Assembly: GCA_902473545.1 (NCBI GenBank)
Contig: CABRSG010000106.1
Span: 1 to 7,913 of the forward strand
DNA: 7,913 nt
Reading direction: 5' to 3'
Source: an uncultured Lachnospiraceae bacterium
GTDB taxonomy: Bacteria > Bacillota > Clostridia > Lachnospirales > Lachnospiraceae
Shown here in pieces: positions 4,833 through 7,913 of this stretch. Below the pieces are notes generated by a model. That model was given only the letters and a program-made list of their open reading frames with translations, was not told the origin of the DNA and searched no databases. A program made the translations under genes and the position numbers. The stretch's first letter is position 1; each line of letters starts with the position of its first letter.

Positions 4833-6821
4833 ATGCAGAGAATAGGAGTGTTTGTCTGTCATTGCGGAAGCAATATTGCCGCAACGGTGGACGTAAAAAA
4901 GGTTGTAGAAATGGCTCTGCTCGAACCGGGCGTCGTTCACGCAGAGGATTATCAGTATATGTGCTCAGAGGCAGGGCAGGCAAAGATTGCCGCGGCGATT
5001 CACGAAAAGAATCTGACCGGGATCGTTGTGTGCTCCTGCTCGCCGCGTATGCATGAGACGACCTTCCGCAAGGCGGCGGAGCGCGCAGGGCTGAATCCGT
5101 ATATGGTAGAGATCGCCAACATCCGCGAGCATTGCTCCTGGATCCACAAGGACATGGAGGAGGCGACCAAAAAGGCAGTTATCCTCGCGCGTGCAGCGAT
5201 TGCGAAGGTAAACTTAAATACCCCCCTGAAGCCTGGCGAGAGCCGGGTTACGAAGCGTGCCCTGGTGATCGGCGGCGGAATAGCCGGTATCCAGACGGCG
5301 CTCGATATCGCGGACGCAGGCTACGAGGTGGACATCGTCGAGAAAACACCGAGCATCGGCGGAAGAATGTCACAGCTCGATAAACCCTTCCCGACACTGG
5401 ACTGCTCGGCATGTATCCTCACCCCGAAAATGGTGGAGGCGGCAGCCCACGAGAAGATTAAGATCTATACATACAGTGAAGTCGAAAAGGTGAGCGGCTT
5501 CGTCGGTGATTTCACGGTGGATATCCGCAAAAAAGCGCGCAGTGTGGACATGGATAAATGTACCGGCTGCGGCGTCTGCCAGGAAAAATGCCCGTCCAAG
5601 AAAGCGCTGAGTGAATTTAACCGGGGACTGAATACCAGAAGCGCGATCTATACGCCGTTTGCGCAGGCAATCCCGAATGTGCCGGTAATCGACCGCGAGC
5701 ACTGCATCAAGTTTAAGACCGGTAAGTGCGGCGTGTGCGCAAAGGTCTGCCAGGCAGGTGCGATCGACTACGAGCAAAAGGATGAGATCGTAACAGAAAA
5801 GTACGGCGCGATCGTGGTTGCTACAGGCTTCGATACGATTAAGCTTGATAACTACGATGAGTATGCTTACAGCCAGAGCAAGGACGTTATCACGTCTCTC
5901 GAGCTGGAGCGTATCATGAACGCTGCCGGACCGACAAAAGGACACCTGGAGCGCCTTTCCGATGGCAGAGCGCCGAAGGAAATGGTATTTATCCAGTGCG
6001 TCGGCAGCCGCTGCTCCGACAGCAGAGGAAAGAGCTACTGCTCCAAGATCTGCTGCATGTACACGGCAAAGCACGCGATGCTGATCCGCGATAAATATCC
6101 GGACGTCAATGTGACAGTGTTCTATATCGACGTCCGCACGCCGGGCAAGAACTTCGATGAATTTTACCGCCGGGCGGTGGAGCAGTACGGCGTCAATTAT
6201 ATCAAAGGACAGGTGGGTAAGGTTGCGCCGCAGCCGAATGGAAAGCTGCTCGTGCAGGCATCCGACCTGCTGGACAACAAACAGATCAGGATGGAAGCGG
6301 ATATGGTCGTCCTGGCGACGGCAATCGAGCCGAACCCGGACGTTCGCAAGATCGCGACCATGCTGACGGCAAGCATCGACACCAACAACTTCCTCACGGA
6401 AGCGCACGCAAAGCTGCGCCCGGTGGAATCCCCGACAGCCGGTATTTTCTTATCGGGCGTCTGCCAGGGACCGAAGGATATTCCGGAGACGGTTGCGCAG
6501 GCTGGCGCGGCGGCCGTGAAGGCAATCGGACTGCTCGCAAAGGATAAGCTTCTGACGAACCCGTGTACGGCGCAGTCGGATATCCTGCTCTGCAACGGCT
6601 GTTCGACCTGTGCGAATGTCTGCCCGTACGGAGCGATTACCTATGAAGATAAAGAAGTGAACGATCACGGTATCCGCGAGACGCGCCGTGTAGCAGTTGT
6701 AAACAATGCGCTGTGCCAGGGCTGCGGAGCCTGCACCGTTGCCTGCCCGTCCGGAGCCATGGATCTGCAGGGCTTCTCAAACAGACAGATTATAGCGGAG
6801 GTGGATGCAATATGTCGATAG
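4833..6821 (+). CDS. hdrA: Heterodisulfide reductase subunit A-like flavoprotein (HdrA)
   Basis: The 662-aa length is typical of HdrA. An N-terminal Cys-containing domain (C9, C11, C44, C67, C69, C101) comes before an FAD Rossmann motif ALVIGGGIAG (143-152) with the acidic end of beta-2 at VDIVEK (166-171). The SxxCI segment at C191/C194 follows. A ferredoxin-like insert has C243, C246, C249, C253 and C291, C299, C302, C306. A thioredoxin-reductase-like second half has an unusual cysteine group at C389, C394, C403, C407 and C408. The C-terminal ferredoxin domain has C587-C590-C593-C597 and C628-C631-C634-C638. HdrA is the flavin-bifurcating hub, splitting electron pairs between ferredoxin and HdrB, fed here by MvhD. 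The start has AGGAGG at 4817-4822. The last bases overlap mvhD by 10. Confidence 0.95.
   Translation: MQRIGVFVCHCGSNIAATVDVKKVVEMALLEPGVVHAEDYQYMCSEAGQAKIAAAIHEKNLTGIVVCSCSPRMHETTFRKAAERAGLNPYMVEIANIREHCSWIHKDMEEATKKAVILARAAIAKVNLNTPLKPGESRVTKRALVIGGGIAGIQTALDIADAGYEVDIVEKTPSIGGRMSQLDKPFPTLDCSACILTPKMVEAAAHEKIKIYTYSEVEKVSGFVGDFTVDIRKKARSVDMDKCTGCGVCQEKCPSKKALSEFNRGLNTRSAIYTPFAQAIPNVPVIDREHCIKFKTGKCGVCAKVCQAGAIDYEQKDEIVTEKYGAIVVATGFDTIKLDNYDEYAYSQSKDVITSLELERIMNAAGPTKGHLERLSDGRAPKEMVFIQCVGSRCSDSRGKSYCSKICCMYTAKHAMLIRDKYPDVNVTVFYIDVRTPGKNFDEFYRRAVEQYGVNYIKGQVGKVAPQPNGKLLVQASDLLDNKQIRMEADMVVLATAIEPNPDVRKIATMLTASIDTNNFLTEAHAKLRPVESPTAGIFLSGVCQGPKDIPETVAQAGAAAVKAIGLLAKDKLLTNPCTAQSDILLCNGCSTCANVCPYGAITYEDKEVNDHGIRETRRVAVVNNALCQGCGACTVACPSGAMDLQGFSNRQIIAEVDAICR
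6797..6801 (+). promoter_or_regulatory. Ribosome site that sets the mvhD start
   Basis: GGAGG lies ten bases before ATG 6812, inside the 3' end of hdrA. It supports a 147-aa MvhD beginning MSIETNEEF. A longer in-frame reading from 6713 would add 33 residues that come from another frame of the hdrA ferredoxin domain. Confidence 0.8.
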
Positions 6822-7255
6822 AAACAAACGAAGAATTCAGACCGAAGATCGTCGCCTTCTGCTGTAATTGGTGCAGCTACGCGGGCGCGGACCTGGCGGG
6901 AAGCAGCCGTCTGACTTATCCGGCGGATGTGAAGATCATCCGCGTGCCGTGTTCCTGCCGCGTCAATCCGATGTTTATATTAAGAGCCTTCGAGAAAGGC
7001 GCGGACGGCGTGATCATGTGCGGCTGTCATCCGGGCGACTGCCACTACAGCACCGGAAATTATTATGCGAGAAGACGTATGACACTGCTGTTTTCCATGC
7101 TCGATTTCATCGGTGTTGAAAACGGACGTACCCGTGTGGAGTGGGTATCCGCCGCGGAGGGCGTGAAATTCTCGACTACCATGAATGAGTTTGTGGAGAA
7201 GATTCATTCGCTCGGAAAGAACGTAAGATTGGAGGATTTAAGATGCAGGAATTAA
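6812..7255 (+). CDS. mvhD: MvhD/FlxD-like [2Fe-2S] electron-transfer subunit
   Basis: The 147-aa product belongs to the methyl-viologen-reducing hydrogenase delta-subunit family (also called FlpD or FlxD). Characteristic segments are CCNWCSYAGADLAG (17-30), IRVPCSCRVNP (43-53) and CGCHPGDCHY (70-79), which supply the cluster cysteines C17/C21, C47, C72 and C77 or close neighbours. Its job is to pass electrons from an input module (hydrogenase, formate dehydrogenase or NADH-oxidising flavoprotein) to HdrA. The second segment usually reads CSGR in the family as I remember it, and C49 here is an extra cysteine. The start overlaps the end of hdrA by 10 bases and its stop overlaps the next gene by 13, so the genes are strongly coupled. 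No hydrogenase genes are visible nearby. Confidence 0.93.
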   Translation: MSIETNEEFRPKIVAFCCNWCSYAGADLAGSSRLTYPADVKIIRVPCSCRVNPMFILRAFEKGADGVIMCGCHPGDCHYSTGNYYARRRMTLLFSMLDFIGVENGRTRVEWVSAAEGVKFSTTMNEFVEKIHSLGKNVRLEDLRCRN

Positions 7256-7913
7256 TTAACCGTGCAAAAGAGCTGTTGGCAGACGGAACGGTTGCGCGCG
7301 TTCTCGGCTGGAAGGCCGGCGACCTGCCTTATAATCCGGAACCGGCGTATTTTGAGACAGCGGAGGAGCTGCAGGATTTCGTGTACAACGGATTCTGCGG
7401 AGCAAATTTAAGCAAATATATGATCGAGGCTTCTAAGCTGGAGGGAAAAACCCTGGTCTGCCTGAAGCCGTGCGATACCTACAGCTTCAACCAGCTCTTG
7501 AAGGAGCACCGTGTGAACCGCGAAAAAGCGTACATTATCGGCGTGGGATGCAAGGGCAAGCTGGATATTGAAAAAATAAAGAAACAGGGCATTAAAGGTA
7601 TTGAAAATATCACGGGGGCGGAGATTACGGATGCGTGCGATACGCTGACCATCCAGACCATTTACGGGGAAAAGACCTGCGCCTACAAGGATGCGATGCT
7701 GGAGCGCTGCCATGTCTGCAAGGGCAAGGAGCACCAGATTTACGACGAGCTGATCGGCGATTCTGCGGATACAAAGGATTCGGACCGCTTTGAGGAGGTT
7801 TGCCGCATCGAGGCGATGAGTCCGCAGGAAAAATTTGCTTTCTTCCAGAAGGAGCTGAGCAAGTGCATCCGCTGCAACGCCTGCCGCAACGTATGTCCGG
7901 CATGCAGCTGCCG
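7243..7913 (+). CDS. Fe-S electron-input subunit, FlxB/FlxC- or F420-hydrogenase-beta-like (truncated by window end)
   Basis: At least 223 residues are visible, and the frame is still open at the window end. The start at ATG 7243 has GGAGG at 7231-7235 and overlaps the mvhD stop. The first half has the LVCLKPCDTYSFNQLL pattern (71-86) and VGCKG (101-105), reminiscent of the F420-hydrogenase/formate-dehydrogenase beta family. C156-x2-C159 follows, and then a ferredoxin-type C208-x2-C211-x2-C214-x3-C218-P with C221 and C223 just before the edge. Such proteins often follow mvhD in bacterial Hdr clusters and deliver electrons from NAD(P)H, formate or another donor. I cannot say which. A methylene-THF reductase partner such as MetV seems unlikely from this N-terminus. 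The next gene, outside the window, would decide between an Flx-type NADH module and another input. Confidence 0.75.
   Translation, partial: MQELINRAKELLADGTVARVLGWKAGDLPYNPEPAYFETAEELQDFVYNGFCGANLSKYMIEASKLEGKTLVCLKPCDTYSFNQLLKEHRVNREKAYIIGVGCKGKLDIEKIKKQGIKGIENITGAEITDACDTLTIQTIYGEKTCAYKDAMLERCHVCKGKEHQIYDELIGDSADTKDSDRFEEVCRIEAMSPQEKFAFFQKELSKCIRCNACRNVCPACSC

Noticed and set aside
5370..6407. Long - strand open frame (345 codons) opposite hdrA
   Set aside because: It is an antisense shadow produced by GC-rich third positions of hdrA, with no recognisable domain.
6713..6811. Upstream extension of mvhD
   Set aside because: The extra residues are a shifted reading of the hdrA ferredoxin domain. 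ATG 6812 with GGAGG at 6797 gives the normal family length.
7243..7913. Methylene-THF reductase partner MetV
   Set aside because: Placement after mvhD suggested it, but the KPCD segment and the ferredoxin-type cysteines fit an F420-hydrogenase-beta or Flx-type subunit better.

Overview
This window most likely comes from an anaerobic Firmicute, probably a Lachnospiraceae-type acetogen. The evidence is strong AGGAGG ribosome sites, tightly packed genes, Wood-Ljungdahl methyl-branch genes in the order fhs-fchA-folD, and a HdrBCA/MvhD electron-transfer cluster. Genus level (for example Blautia or Marvinbryantia relatives) is a guess. All supported genes are on the + strand, in two transcription units separated by about 1 kb of regulatory and repeat DNA.

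Unit 1 (1-1718) is the end of a one-carbon operon: the last 20 codons of formate-tetrahydrofolate ligase (fhs), a 110-nt spacer with several stem-loops, methenyl-THF cyclohydrolase (fchA), and a FolD-family methylene-THF dehydrogenase. It closes with a strong intrinsic terminator. This FolD has lost the lysine and glutamine that carry the cyclohydrolase reaction, so FchA probably does that step and FolD only the dehydrogenase step.

The spacer (1719-2666) has no credible gene. In order it holds two inverted repeats, a 157-bp MITE-like element, a duplicated AT-rich block ending in a good sigma-A promoter, a cobalamin (B12) riboswitch, an antiterminator/terminator expression platform, and a second MITE-like element (134 bp). 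The second element has 12-bp perfect terminal inverted repeats and an intact 8-bp target-site duplication. The two MITE copies differ by a compensatory base-pair change in an internal stem.

Unit 2 (2667 to beyond the window end) starts with an L-lactate/malate dehydrogenase-family gene. It is followed closely by hdrB, hdrC, hdrA, mvhD/flxD and a truncated Fe-S protein resembling a flavin-oxidoreductase (Flx) or F420-hydrogenase beta-type subunit. The hdr-to-end genes overlap or nearly touch, and no terminator is visible after the dehydrogenase, so the B12 riboswitch appears to govern all of it. The dehydrogenase has an LDH framework but an arginine at the classical residue-102 specificity position, where LDHs have glutamine.

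The most interesting reading is that a corrinoid-sensing OFF switch controls a 2-hydroxyacid dehydrogenase and a flavin-based electron bifurcation module. When cobalamin is scarce, and corrinoid-dependent acetogenesis is impaired, the cell could then open an alternative electron sink. This is inference from layout and RNA structure and has not been tested.
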